Assembly (NCBI GenBank): GCA_033238645.1
Contig: BQXR01000003.1
Location: 62,001-126,000, forward strand
Length of the DNA: 64,000 nucleotides
Reading direction: 5' to 3'
DNA from: Thiomicrorhabdus sp033238645
GTDB lineage: Bacteria > Pseudomonadota > Gammaproteobacteria > Thiomicrospirales > Thiomicrospiraceae
Shown here piece after piece: positions 34,694 to 42,271 of the stretch (the stretch's first letter is position 1; each line of letters opens with the position of its first letter). The notes beneath the pieces are model-generated. The model had not been told where the DNA came from and made no database searches. It was given only the letters and a program-made list of their open reading frames with translations. Both the position numbers and the translations under genes were made by a program.

Positions 34694-34860
34694 GGGCGCA
34701 GTTAAACATTTAAACAGCGTTGTCGCCCGCAGGCGGGTAACAACTCGTTCAAACGCACATTCGACTATGTCAAACGGTGCGCCTTCAATAAGAACCCTAA
34801 CGAAAGCTAAAGCTTTCTAGGGATTCTAAGTTTCAGGTGGCGTTTAACTACGCCCGTTAG
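34690..34860. repeat. Multi-hairpin long repeat, copy A
   Basis: About 171 bp with terminal inverted repeats TAACGGGCGCAGTTAAAC (34690-34707) and GTTTAACTACGCCCGTTA (34842-34859; 17 of 18 complementary). Inside are three hairpins: GTTGTCGCCCGC/GCGGGTAACAAC (34719-34744), GCACATTCGAC/GTCAAACGGTGC (near 34755-34780), and AGAACCCTAACGAAAGC/GCTTTCTAGGGATTCT (34791-34827). Folded, it would form a four-armed, cloverleaf-like structure. It ends in GTTAG just before the next gene. Confidence 0.85.
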
Positions 34861-34876
34861 ATTAGTTAGGAAAATT

Positions 34877-36775
34877 ATGCCAGAAACAAATAAATCACCA
34901 ATAACCTTATGGCTGAGCTATCCTCCATTACGTAATCCTATAGTGGCGGGTAGCTTTGCACTACTCGCTTTTATTCTTGAATATATAGAAGTCATCGGCG
35001 GAGATCTTTCAATATGGGTTTATCTCATTTCGATTATTTATGGTGGTTATCTCTGGGCAAAAGAGGGCATAGAAGAAGCTATCCATGAATATGAAATTGG
35101 TATCCCGATATTAATGATAGGGGCGACTATTGGTGCAATGTACCTTGGTATGTGGGATGAAGCTGCTGCATTGGTTATTCTATATGGTATTGCCGAAGGT
35201 ATTGAAGAATATACATTTAACAAAACTCGAAATGCCATTCACTCACTTCTGGATCTCGCTCCCAAACAGGCACGTGTCAATCGCGATGGTAAGGAACAAG
35301 TCATTCCTGCTGAAGAAATCAAGTTGGGTGATGAGTTTATTGTTTTGCCTGGTGAATCTGTTCCTACCGATGGCATTATCCTAACTGGAGAAACAAGTCT
35401 GGATGAATCACTCGTTACGGGTGAATCAATTCCTGTTAATAAAAAGCCGGGTGATAAAGTATTTCCTGCAACCATCAATGGACAGGCTACTCTAATTGTT
35501 AGAGCAACCAGCACGTTTGCCGATAACACACTGTCTCGAATTATTGATCTTGTTGAAAATGCACAGGAACAAAAGGGACGCGCGCAGGCTTGGATGGAGC
35601 GTTTTGGTCGTCGCTATAGCCCTGTCATTTTACTGATTAGTATTTTGATGGTTCTCGCACCACTTTTTATTCAGCTTGATACTGCCTATTGGATTGAGAA
35701 GGCGGTTATTCTTCTGGTGGCAGCTGCGCCCTGCGCTTTGGTTATTTCCCTGCCGATTGCGATGGCATCCGGCATTAGTGGTTCAGCAAAACGGGGTATT
35801 TTAATTAAAGGTGGAGCCCATCTTGAACATCTTGGTACCATAAAAACCATTGCCATGGATAAAACGGGGACGTTAACGCACGGAAAGCCAAATGTAACGA
35901 ATGTCATTACCTTGCAAGGCAGTGAACATAATGTCATTAGTTTTGCATCGGGACTGGAACAATACTCCAGCCATCCACTAGCACAAGCAATTCTCAGATA
36001 TGCCAAACAAAAACAAATAGACATAGCCAATACTGAGAATACTGGCGCAATATTTGGTTCTGGAGTGAAAGGAAATATTAATACTGATATATGGTATTTG
36101 GGAAACCCGACATTATTTTTAGATATGGGAATAGAACTTGGTGAGCACGAAGTAATTATCAATAAACTCGAGTCTGAAGGTAAAACAGTGGTGTTGTTGG
36201 GAAATAACCAGATGATCACTGGCATTATCGCTATTCAGGATACGATTCGTGAAAATGCTATTGAAGTAATACGGCGCTTACATGTTCTGGGAATACGTAC
36301 CGTTATGTTAACCGGAGATAATCGGCGAACGGCACAACGCATTGCCAAGGAGTTAGGCATTGATGATGTCCGCGCTGAACTAAAACCCGAAGATAAAGTC
36401 ATGGCCATACAAGCGTTAATGAAAGATGGCCCTACATTGATGGTGGGTGATGGTGTTAATGATGCACCGGCCTTAGCTACGGCAACCTGTGGGATGGCGA
36501 TGGGAGCTGCTGGTAGCGATGCAGCGATTGAAGCAGCAGATATTGCCTTAATGGCAGATGACCTCAGCAAGATTGAAGAAGCCATGCAGATTGGTCAAAA
36601 GGCACGATACATCAGTAAACAAAATATACTATTTTCAATTATAGTTCTGGCTATTTTAATCCCGGCAGGGGTGGGTGGCTTTATTACCATCGCTGTGGCT
36701 GTTTTGGCACATGAAGCAAGTGAGTTACTCGCAGTTGCTAACGGGATAAGAGCGGGACGTTTTATCAAACGATAG
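34877..36775 (+). CDS. P1B-type heavy-metal ATPase without N-terminal metal-binding domain
   Basis: A 632-residue metal-exporting P-type ATPase of the inner membrane. Motifs in order: TGES (near residue 180), the transmembrane metal motif here Ala-Pro-Cys (AAAPCALVIS, near residue 286) rather than Cys-Pro-Cys, the phosphorylated DKTGTLT (near residue 328), the nucleotide-binding HP pair (SSHPLAQ), TGDNRRTA, and GDGVNDAPAL (near residue 523). The last helix reads AVLAHEASELLAVANGIR. There is no N-terminal CXXC domain. The Ala-Pro-Cys variant is unlike copper pumps and leaves metal specificity (zinc, cadmium, cobalt or other) open. It sits between two long repeats and starts 18 bp after copy A. 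Confidence 0.9.
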   Translation: MPETNKSPITLWLSYPPLRNPIVAGSFALLAFILEYIEVIGGDLSIWVYLISIIYGGYLWAKEGIEEAIHEYEIGIPILMIGATIGAMYLGMWDEAAALVILYGIAEGIEEYTFNKTRNAIHSLLDLAPKQARVNRDGKEQVIPAEEIKLGDEFIVLPGESVPTDGIILTGETSLDESLVTGESIPVNKKPGDKVFPATINGQATLIVRATSTFADNTLSRIIDLVENAQEQKGRAQAWMERFGRRYSPVILLISILMVLAPLFIQLDTAYWIEKAVILLVAAAPCALVISLPIAMASGISGSAKRGILIKGGAHLEHLGTIKTIAMDKTGTLTHGKPNVTNVITLQGSEHNVISFASGLEQYSSHPLAQAILRYAKQKQIDIANTENTGAIFGSGVKGNINTDIWYLGNPTLFLDMGIELGEHEVIINKLESEGKTVVLLGNNQMITGIIAIQDTIRENAIEVIRRLHVLGIRTVMLTGDNRRTAQRIAKELGIDDVRAELKPEDKVMAIQALMKDGPTLMVGDGVNDAPALATATCGMAMGAAGSDAAIEAADIALMADDLSKIEEAMQIGQKARYISKQNILFSIIVLAILIPAGVGGFITIAVAVLAHEASELLAVANGIRAGRFIKR

Positions 36776-36797
36776 TGCTACTACAAAATCAGGTCAT

Positions 36798-36873
36798 GAG
36801 GGTCAGGTCTTGCCTTTTGCCTTTATGAAGGCAAATTCAATAATCTAGGGGCGAATAACAAGACCTGACCCTC
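36798..36873. repeat. REP-like nested palindrome
   Basis: GAGGGTCAGGTCTTG (36798-36812) and CAAGACCTGACCCTC (36859-36873) are perfect 15-bp inverted repeats; inside lies TTTGCCTT/AAGGCAAA. The GGTCAGGTCTTG sequence resembles repetitive extragenic palindromes spread by REP-associated tyrosine transposases in gammaproteobacteria. It stands behind the ATPase gene and could also act as a terminator-like fold. A partial copy (GGGGCAAATAACAAGACC) lies near 41309. Confidence 0.7.
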
Positions 36874-36879
36874 GATGGA

Positions 36880-36942
36880 ACATAACAAAGCACTCAAGCT
36901 GATTGCGCTAATGCGTAGCGGCCTAGCTTAATCGTTACCTCG
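36880..36942. repeat. attC-like short hairpin 2
   Basis: Starts with ACATAAC (36880-36886), the exact complement of GTTATGT found at 37104-37110 after the long repeat, and ends ATCGTTACC. The arms AAGCTGATTGCGCTA and TAGCGGCCTAGCTT pair with mismatches. It is shorter than hairpins 1 and 3 but has the same ends. Confidence 0.5.
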
Positions 36943-37107
36943 TCCGCAGTTAAACATTTAAACAGCGTTGTCGCCCGCAGGCGGGTAACAACTCGTTCAA
37001 ACGCACATTCGACTATGTCGAACGGTGCGCCTTCAATAAGAACCCTAATGAAAGCTAAAGCTTTCTAGGGATTCTAAGTTTCAGATGGCGTTTAACTGCG
37101 CCCGTTA
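36941..37107. repeat. Multi-hairpin long repeat, copy B (left end deleted)
   Basis: From GCAGTTAAAC (36946) to GCGCCCGTTA (37107) this matches copy A almost base for base, including all three hairpins. The left side is joined directly to CTCGTCC, so the linking palindrome and the TAACGGGC end are missing. Confidence 0.8.
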
Positions 37108-37145
37108 TGTACTCAAGTTTCAAACAGAAAAGAGGGCTTAAAAAA

Positions 37146-39644
37146 ATGAAACACCTTTATAAAGTTTCTGGAATGTCATGTATAGGCTGTCAAAATAGTA
37201 TAGAACAAGCATTGAATAAATTAGAAGATGTCTTAAGTATAAGTGTTAATTTAAAACAGTTAGAAGTGTCGATTGAAATGCGCTCTCATATTCCATTAGA
37301 AAAATTGCAAGACGCTTTAATAAATGAAGGTCTGCATTATACCATTGAAATACCGAGTATCGAAGGTGAGCACCAATGCCAACATGAAATACCAAAACAA
37401 GAAAAAGGAAAAGGTATTTACTACTGTCCCATGCATTGTGAAGGTGAAAAAACTTATATTGAATTTGGTTCTTGTCCTGTATGTGGTATGGATTTATTAG
37501 AACAACCCAGCCTTGTTCAACAAAGTGCTGAATATACCTGTCCTATGCATCCTGAAGTTATAAAAGACAAAGCGGGGAGTTGCCCTATCTGCGGTATGGA
37601 TTTAATTCCATTAAAGCCAACGGATAGCAATGAGCAAAAAGCATATAAAGAATTGTTTTTAAAAATGAAAATAGCCATTTTATTTTCTCTACCCGTTTTT
37701 TTTATCTCTATGAGTGAATTAATACCAGGAAAACCATTATCTCATATCATGAGTCAAGCCAGCTGGAATTGGGTGCAATTAATTCTGACTTTACCTGTGG
37801 TTTTTTATGCGTGCTGGATGTTTTTTGTGCGTGCCTACCATTCCATTATTACATGGAATCTAAATATGTTTACCCTCGTTGGTATGGGAACGGGGGTTGC
37901 TTTTATCTTTAGTGTCATTGCGATGTTCTTTCCCGATATTTTCCCCAGTGAATTTAAAACCGAAGCAGGAACGGTACATTTATATTTTGAAGCTACCGCA
38001 GTGATCTTAACATTGGTATTGCTAGGACAATTGCTGGAGGCAAGAGCGCATAGTCAAACGAGCAGCGCATTAAAAGAACTCTTAAAATTAGCACCTTCAG
38101 AGGCTACATTGGTGGGTAATGGAGAAGATAAGATTATTTCCATACATGATGTTAAAGAAGGTGATTTTTTGAGAATAAAGCCAGGTGATAAAGTACCTGT
38201 GGATGGGAAAATCACCCAAGGGCAAAGTAGTATTGATGAGTCTATGATTTCAGGAGAGCCTATACCTGTTGATAAAAAGAAGGGTGATAAAGTGAGTTCG
38301 GGTACGATTAATGGTACAAAATCTTTTGTTATGATTGCAGAAAGAGTTGGGACTGATACTTTGCTTTCTCAAATTATTCAAATGGTAAATGATGCGAGCC
38401 GATCACGCGCACCAATTCAAAAATTAGCAGATACTATTTCCAAGTATTTTGTACCGATTGTTATGACAATATCGTTAATAACTTTTGCTGTTTGGGCTGC
38501 TTTTGGACCTGAACCAGCATATGTCTATGCTTTTGTTAATGCTATTGCTGTGCTGATTATTGCCTGCCCTTGCGCTTTGGGTTTAGCCACTCCAATGTCT
38601 GTTATGGTGGGAGTAGGAAAGGGGGCGCAATCGGGTATTTTAATTAAAAGTGCAGAGGCCTTGCAGATGATGGATAAGGTCGATGTTTTGATTACCGATA
38701 AAACCGGAACGATTACCGAAGGCAAAGCCTCGGTAGAAAAAGTTTTTGCGATAGAGTCTCATGATGCCGATGATTTACTGCAAAATATAGCGTCACTCAA
38801 TCAGCATAGTGAGCATCCATTAGCGGAAGCTGTCGTAAAATATGCGAAAGAGAAAGACATAAGCTTCATTGAGATAACAAATTTTGAAGCGATTGCAGGT
38901 AAAGGGGTTGTTGGTGTTGCGAATGAAAAGCAAATTGCTTTAGGAAATTTAGCGTTAATGGAAAAAGAAAATATAAGTATTCCAAGTGATTTAAATTCAC
39001 AAATTGTCGCAGAACAAAAACTTGGAAAAACGGTTTCTTACATTGCAATTGATCGTCAAGCTTTGGGTTACGTTGCAATTTTTGATGCCATCAAAGAAAG
39101 TAGTAAAGTTGCTATTACAGCATTAATGAATAAAGGCGTAAAAGTGATTATGATGACAGGTGACAATAAGAATACTGCAAAAGCAGTGGCCTCTGAACTG
39201 CATTTAAGTCATTTTTTCGCTGAATGCTCACCTGAAGATAAATTGAATAAAATCAAGGAACTTCAAGCCAAAGGTAACATTGTTGCAATGGCTGGTGATG
39301 GTATTAATGACTCTCCTGCTTTAGCACAAGCAGATGTTGGTATTGCAATGGGGACAGGAACAGATGTTGCTATAGAAAGTGCAGAAATTACGCTGGTAAA
39401 AGGAGATTTGCAAGGTATCGTAAAAGCAAAAAATCTCAGTTATGAGGTTATGAAGAATATCAAGCAAAATTTATTTTTTGCTTTTGTCTACAATGTATTA
39501 GGAGTGCCTATTGCGGCAGGCGTTTTATTCCCTTTTTTTGGGATTTTACTTTCTCCAATGATTGCCGCTACTGCCATGAGTTTTAGCTCTGTTTCTGTCA
39601 TTGTAAACTCTTTGAGGCTAAGAAAATTATCTTTAAATGGATAA
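37146..39644 (+). CDS. copA: Copper-exporting P1B-type ATPase CopA
   Basis: An 832-residue copper pump. N-terminal HMA domain with GMSCIGC (near residue 9), then two heavy-metal-binding domains in tandem (YYCPMHCEG...CPVCGMDLL near residue 97 and YTCPMHPEV...CPICGMDLI near residue 133). The core has SGEPIPV, CPCALGLATPMSV (near residue 473), DKTGTITEG (near residue 518), SEHPLAEA and GDGINDSPAL (near residue 717). The membrane motif Cys-Pro-Cys indicates Cu(I). ATG 37146 starts the HMA domain; the frame is open to 37107 inside the cassette-like boundary. Codon use is AT-rich, unlike nearby housekeeping genes. Confidence 0.94.
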   Translation: MKHLYKVSGMSCIGCQNSIEQALNKLEDVLSISVNLKQLEVSIEMRSHIPLEKLQDALINEGLHYTIEIPSIEGEHQCQHEIPKQEKGKGIYYCPMHCEGEKTYIEFGSCPVCGMDLLEQPSLVQQSAEYTCPMHPEVIKDKAGSCPICGMDLIPLKPTDSNEQKAYKELFLKMKIAILFSLPVFFISMSELIPGKPLSHIMSQASWNWVQLILTLPVVFYACWMFFVRAYHSIITWNLNMFTLVGMGTGVAFIFSVIAMFFPDIFPSEFKTEAGTVHLYFEATAVILTLVLLGQLLEARAHSQTSSALKELLKLAPSEATLVGNGEDKIISIHDVKEGDFLRIKPGDKVPVDGKITQGQSSIDESMISGEPIPVDKKKGDKVSSGTINGTKSFVMIAERVGTDTLLSQIIQMVNDASRSRAPIQKLADTISKYFVPIVMTISLITFAVWAAFGPEPAYVYAFVNAIAVLIIACPCALGLATPMSVMVGVGKGAQSGILIKSAEALQMMDKVDVLITDKTGTITEGKASVEKVFAIESHDADDLLQNIASLNQHSEHPLAEAVVKYAKEKDISFIEITNFEAIAGKGVVGVANEKQIALGNLALMEKENISIPSDLNSQIVAEQKLGKTVSYIAIDRQALGYVAIFDAIKESSKVAITALMNKGVKVIMMTGDNKNTAKAVASELHLSHFFAECSPEDKLNKIKELQAKGNIVAMAGDGINDSPALAQADVGIAMGTGTDVAIESAEITLVKGDLQGIVKAKNLSYEVMKNIKQNLFFAFVYNVLGVPIAAGVLFPFFGILLSPMIAATAMSFSSVSVIVNSLRLRKLSLNG

Positions 39645-39658
39645 GCATGCAATAAAAC

Positions 39659-39755
39659 ATATAACAATCACATGCAGTCGGACAGCAAAAATCGGCGTGG
39701 CTTTCGCTACGCTACAGCCACACCATTTTTTCTGCCAGTGATGTAAGCCGTTACC
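39659..39755. repeat. attC-like imperfect hairpin 3
   Basis: Begins ATATAAC (39659-39665), complementary to the unit's opening GTTATGT (37104) allowing one G-T pair, and ends AGCCGTTACC (G at 39750). The stem pairs GTCGGACAGCAAAAATCGGC and GGCGTGGCT with AGCCACACC and the CTGCC side. The TCGGACAG/CTGCC boxes match hairpin 1, although the stem sequence is different. Confidence 0.6.
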
Positions 39756-39938
39756 TTGTCCTGCGGTCGAGGTAACGGCACAGTTAAACAGCGTTGTCGC
39801 CCGCCTGCAGGCGGGTAACAACTCGTTCAAACGCACATTCGACTATGTCGAACGGTGCGCCTTCAATAAGAACCCTAACGAAGGCTATAGCTTCTGGGGG
39901 TTCTAAGTTTCAGGTGGCGTTAAGCTGCGCCCGTTAGG
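39750..39938. repeat. Linking palindrome and multi-hairpin long repeat, copy C
   Basis: Starts with GTTACCTTGTCC/GGTCGAGGTAAC (39750-39776), then the long repeat from TAACGGCACAG to GCGCCCGTTAG. The first hairpin has a longer perfect palindrome (CCCGCCTGCAGGCGGG). The ATTTAAAC after the left end seen in copies A, B and D is absent. The third hairpin has changed on both arms (GAAGGCTA / TAGCTTCTGG), which keeps much of the pairing. Confidence 0.8.
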
Positions 39939-39971
39939 TGCAATATATAAAATTAACAACGGAGAAGAGAA

Positions 39972-40622
39972 GTGACTGATGAAAACAAAAGAATGCCTTT
40001 ACTAGGAGATGATTTTCCTGAACTAAATGTGCAGACCACCCATGGTGGAATGTCCTTTCCAAAAGACATGAAAGACAAATGGAGCGTCTTTTTTAGTCAT
40101 CCTGCTGACTTCACACCTGTTTGTACAACAGAGTTTGTGGCTTTTCAAAAGAGAAAGAAGGAGTTTGATGATTTAGGTTGCCAATTGATTGGTTTATCAA
40201 TTGATCAAGTCTTTTCACATATAAAATGGGTTCAATGGATAAAGGAAGTACTTGATGTAGAAATCCAGTTTCCTATCGTTTCAGCAAATGACTCTATCGC
40301 TTCAAAGTTGGGAATGCTTCATCCGGATAAGGGCACAAACACTGTTCGTGCTGTTTTTATAGTTGACCCACAAACCAAGGTTCGGTTGATTATGTATTAC
40401 CCTCAGGAGATAGGAAGAAATATTGATGAGATTATTCGGTCTGTTAAGGCATTACAGGTATCAGATAATCAAGGTGCAGTTCCAGCAGGCTGGCCAAATA
40501 ATGAGTTAATTCAGGATAATGTTATTGTTCCACCTGCGCAAAGTGAAGCTGACGCCATAGCTAATGCGGAAAAATACGAAAATTATGATTGGTGGTTCTG
40601 TTATAAACCATTGGAAAAATAA
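39972..40622 (+). CDS. Peroxiredoxin, Prx6/1-Cys-like
   Basis: A 216-residue thiol peroxidase that reduces hydrogen peroxide and organic peroxides in the cytoplasm. The active site PVCTTE (near residue 49) follows FFSHPADFT, and GLSIDQVFSHIKWVQWI and MLHPDKGTNTVRAVFIVDP are typical of the Prx6 subfamily. A second Cys near the C-terminus (DWWFCYKPL) may serve as resolving cysteine as in archaeal Prx6 proteins. The start is GTG with GGAG upstream. It shares one cassette-like unit with the following ferritin-like gene, suggesting joint peroxide/iron defence. Confidence 0.92.
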   Translation: MTDENKRMPLLGDDFPELNVQTTHGGMSFPKDMKDKWSVFFSHPADFTPVCTTEFVAFQKRKKEFDDLGCQLIGLSIDQVFSHIKWVQWIKEVLDVEIQFPIVSANDSIASKLGMLHPDKGTNTVRAVFIVDPQTKVRLIMYYPQEIGRNIDEIIRSVKALQVSDNQGAVPAGWPNNELIQDNVIVPPAQSEADAIANAEKYENYDWWFCYKPLEK

Positions 40623-40765
40623 GGCTAGAAAGAGTTTCTTCTTGAATGCAAAAAGTATTATTTTTTTTGCAGAATATAAAACTACCGTTTTTACGTTAGC
40701 CGAAACAATGGTGCCATTCCATAATTGTTAGAAGAATGTAATTAAATATAGATGAGGGTAATAAG

Positions 40766-41071
40766 ATGCCAGAATTTGGAAATCCGTTTTCAGGACTTGC
40801 TAAAGGTCAAAAACTAACTGAAGAAGAGCTTATACGAGCAATAAGATTTATGGTAGCCGCAGAATATGAAGCAGTTCAACTATATATGCAGCTAGCTGAG
40901 TCAACTGACAATAAGCTAGCTATTGAAGTATTAAAGGATATCGCTAATGAAGAAAAGGTGCATGCGGGTGAATTCTTGCGGTTACTAAAGGAATTAGCAC
41001 CAGATGAAGAAGGGTTTTACTTAGAAGGAGCAGGGGAAGTAGAAGAAGAAATAGAAAAACTAAATAAGTAA
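40766..41071 (+). CDS. Small ferritin-like protein of the encapsulated-ferritin type
   Basis: A 101-residue, two-helix ferritin-like protein. Helix 1 has MVAAEYEAVQLYMQLAEST and helix 2 DIANEEKVHAGEFLRLLKEL; the Glu, Glu and His residues form half of a di-iron site that is completed in a dimer. The arrangement AEYEAVQLY ... EEKVHAGEFL resembles encapsulated ferritins and the ferritin domain fused to some archaeal encapsulins. The end (EEGFYLEGAGEVEEEIEKLNK) is acidic and could act as a cargo or anchoring tail. No encapsulin gene is in the window. The closest alternative is a rubrerythrin fragment, but no rubredoxin cysteines are present. Confidence 0.75.
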   Translation: MPEFGNPFSGLAKGQKLTEEELIRAIRFMVAAEYEAVQLYMQLAESTDNKLAIEVLKDIANEEKVHAGEFLRLLKELAPDEEGFYLEGAGEVEEEIEKLNK

Positions 41072-41255
41072 TGCATCTAATAAATAGCTCCTGTGGACGA
41101 GGTAACGGCGCAGTTAAACATTTAAACAGCGTTGTCGCCCGCCTGCAGGCGGGTAACAACTCGTTCAAACGCACATTCGACTAGGTCGAACGGTGCGCCT
41201 TAAATAAGAACTCTAACGAAGGCTAAAGCTTCTAGGGCTTCTAAGTTTAAGGGGT
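41072..41255. repeat. Multi-hairpin long repeat, copy D (both ends decayed)
   Basis: TGCATCTAAT (41072-41081) matches, with two changes, the complement of the unit's opening GTTAGGTGCA (39933). The attC-like stem is lost; half the linking palindrome (GGACGAGGTAAC, 41096-41107) leads into the long repeat to about 41250. The right end, TTTAACTGCGCCCGTTAG in other copies, is replaced by unrelated sequence, so this is probably the degenerate right edge of the array. Confidence 0.75.
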
Positions 41256-41525
41256 AAATTCACGATTGAAGTGCAACACCTTTAGTGGTGAATTTAATAT
41301 TTTAGGGGCAAATAACAAGACCTTGTATCTTAGAACTTTTTAGGTAGAGAACGTTCTGTGGTGTAGGTAATATGTTGTAATTAATTTGTAGTCTAAAGGG
41401 CATAAAAGCAGAGGGGAGTATAAACAATTGAGGCCAGGTCAAACTCATTCTGCAAAGAATAAATCTGATCCTGACCTCAGTCGTTGTGTCTTGATAGGTT
41501 CTCAAGCTCTTTTAGGTGATAACGA
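41256..41525. other. Intergenic with REP-like remnants
   Basis: No gene seen. Near 41309-41325 is a partial copy of the REP-like palindrome half. At about 41430-41478 GAGGCCAGGTC and GATCCTGACCTC form imperfect arms around ATTCTGCAAAGAAT, the same nested design as at 36798-36873. Confidence 0.5.
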
Positions 41526-41732
41526 TTAGACCGCTACAACCTTATTTGCACATGGCCCTTTCTCGCCTTGTCCAACTTCAAACTCTACTTTTTGGCCATC
41601 TTCCAGACTAGCATATCCACCACCACTTTGAATTTCTGAGTGATGAACGAATAGATCCTTGCTACCATCGTCTGGAGCAATGAAACCGAAACCTTTGTCT
41701 GAATTGAACCACTTTACTGTACCTGTACTCAT
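41526..41732 (-). CDS. Cold-shock domain protein
   Basis: A 68-residue single-stranded nucleic-acid-binding protein of the CspA family. RNP1 is KGFGFIAPDD (near residue 15) and RNP2 is LFVHHSEI (near residue 30). ATG 41732 gives the normal N-terminus MSTGTVKWFN with AAGGAAG upstream; the frame is open for seven more codons but these include the Shine-Dalgarno. Whether it is cold-induced cannot be told. Confidence 0.95.
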   Translation of the reverse strand: MSTGTVKWFNSDKGFGFIAPDDGSKDLFVHHSEIQSGGGYASLEDGQKVEFEVGQGEKGPCANKVVAV

Positions 41733-41778
41733 GCTTAGTCTTCCTTTGTGCATTTAATGTTAATTGAAATTAGTTGTT

Positions 41779-41949
41779 TAGGGTGTATCGTTATTTGTTG
41801 ATGTATTGTTTTCTGTGTCAGATTCATTTTGAAGAGCTTGCGGCTGACTATCGTCCAAGCCTGCTTTTAGCTTGCGCTTATCTTCCTTTTTCTTCTTTTT
41901 GGCAATCTCTTTTTGGCGCTTTTCAAAAGCGTAATTGGGTTTAGCCACG
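41779..41949 (-). CDS. Small lysine-rich protein (KPNYAFEKRQKE family)
   Basis: A 56-residue protein starting GTG: VAKPNYAFEKRQKEIAKKKK followed by KEDKRKLKA and an acidic/polar tail ending NNDTP. The N-terminal half is a conserved small-protein signature seen near cold-shock genes in other Proteobacteria; the function is unknown. It is highly basic and probably helical, so nucleic-acid or ribosome binding is possible. It is encoded just upstream of the cold-shock gene on the same strand, with a 46-bp gap. Confidence 0.7.
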
Positions 41950-42271
41950 GCTATTCTCGTCTACATCATTCAATGAAGGATCTTTAGAATACGGCATTTT
42001 TAAGCTGTTTGTACATTTATCTTGCATCAATAACACAAAAAATCAAAAGTGAGAGCATACGTTAGAGCAGATATTGACTTCATATGGTTCCAAAATAAGC
42101 CTTTTTATTAAGGGGTATTGATTTTATTTGAGCCTATAAGGTCTTTATATATGCATTAAAACAATAGTTTATAGGTATTGGGCTACAAATGTTTATGTTG
42201 TTATCGTGCTGACTAATTGACTATAAAGAGGATCAGAATTTAATTTTGATATTTTATCCCCTCAAGAGGCG
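41950..42271. other. Intergenic, nothing recognised
   Basis: About 320 AT-rich bases upstream of the small lysine-rich gene. I see no gene, RNA or strong hairpin; it probably holds the promoter of the minus-strand pair. Confidence 0.4.

Noticed and set aside
35686..36225. Antisense frame of 179 codons inside the metal ATPase gene
   Set aside because: Shadow of a conserved gene; composition Pro/Ser/Cys-rich without motif or start signal.
34550..41255. CRISPR array
   Set aside because: The repeats are about 170 bp, palindromic and separated by genes of different length; no short, evenly spaced repeat/spacer pattern and no cas genes.
33996..41260. Insertion sequences or a composite transposon
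   Set aside because: No transposase-like frame lies between or inside the repeats, and there is no target-site duplication that I can see; the complementary unit ends fit cassettes better.
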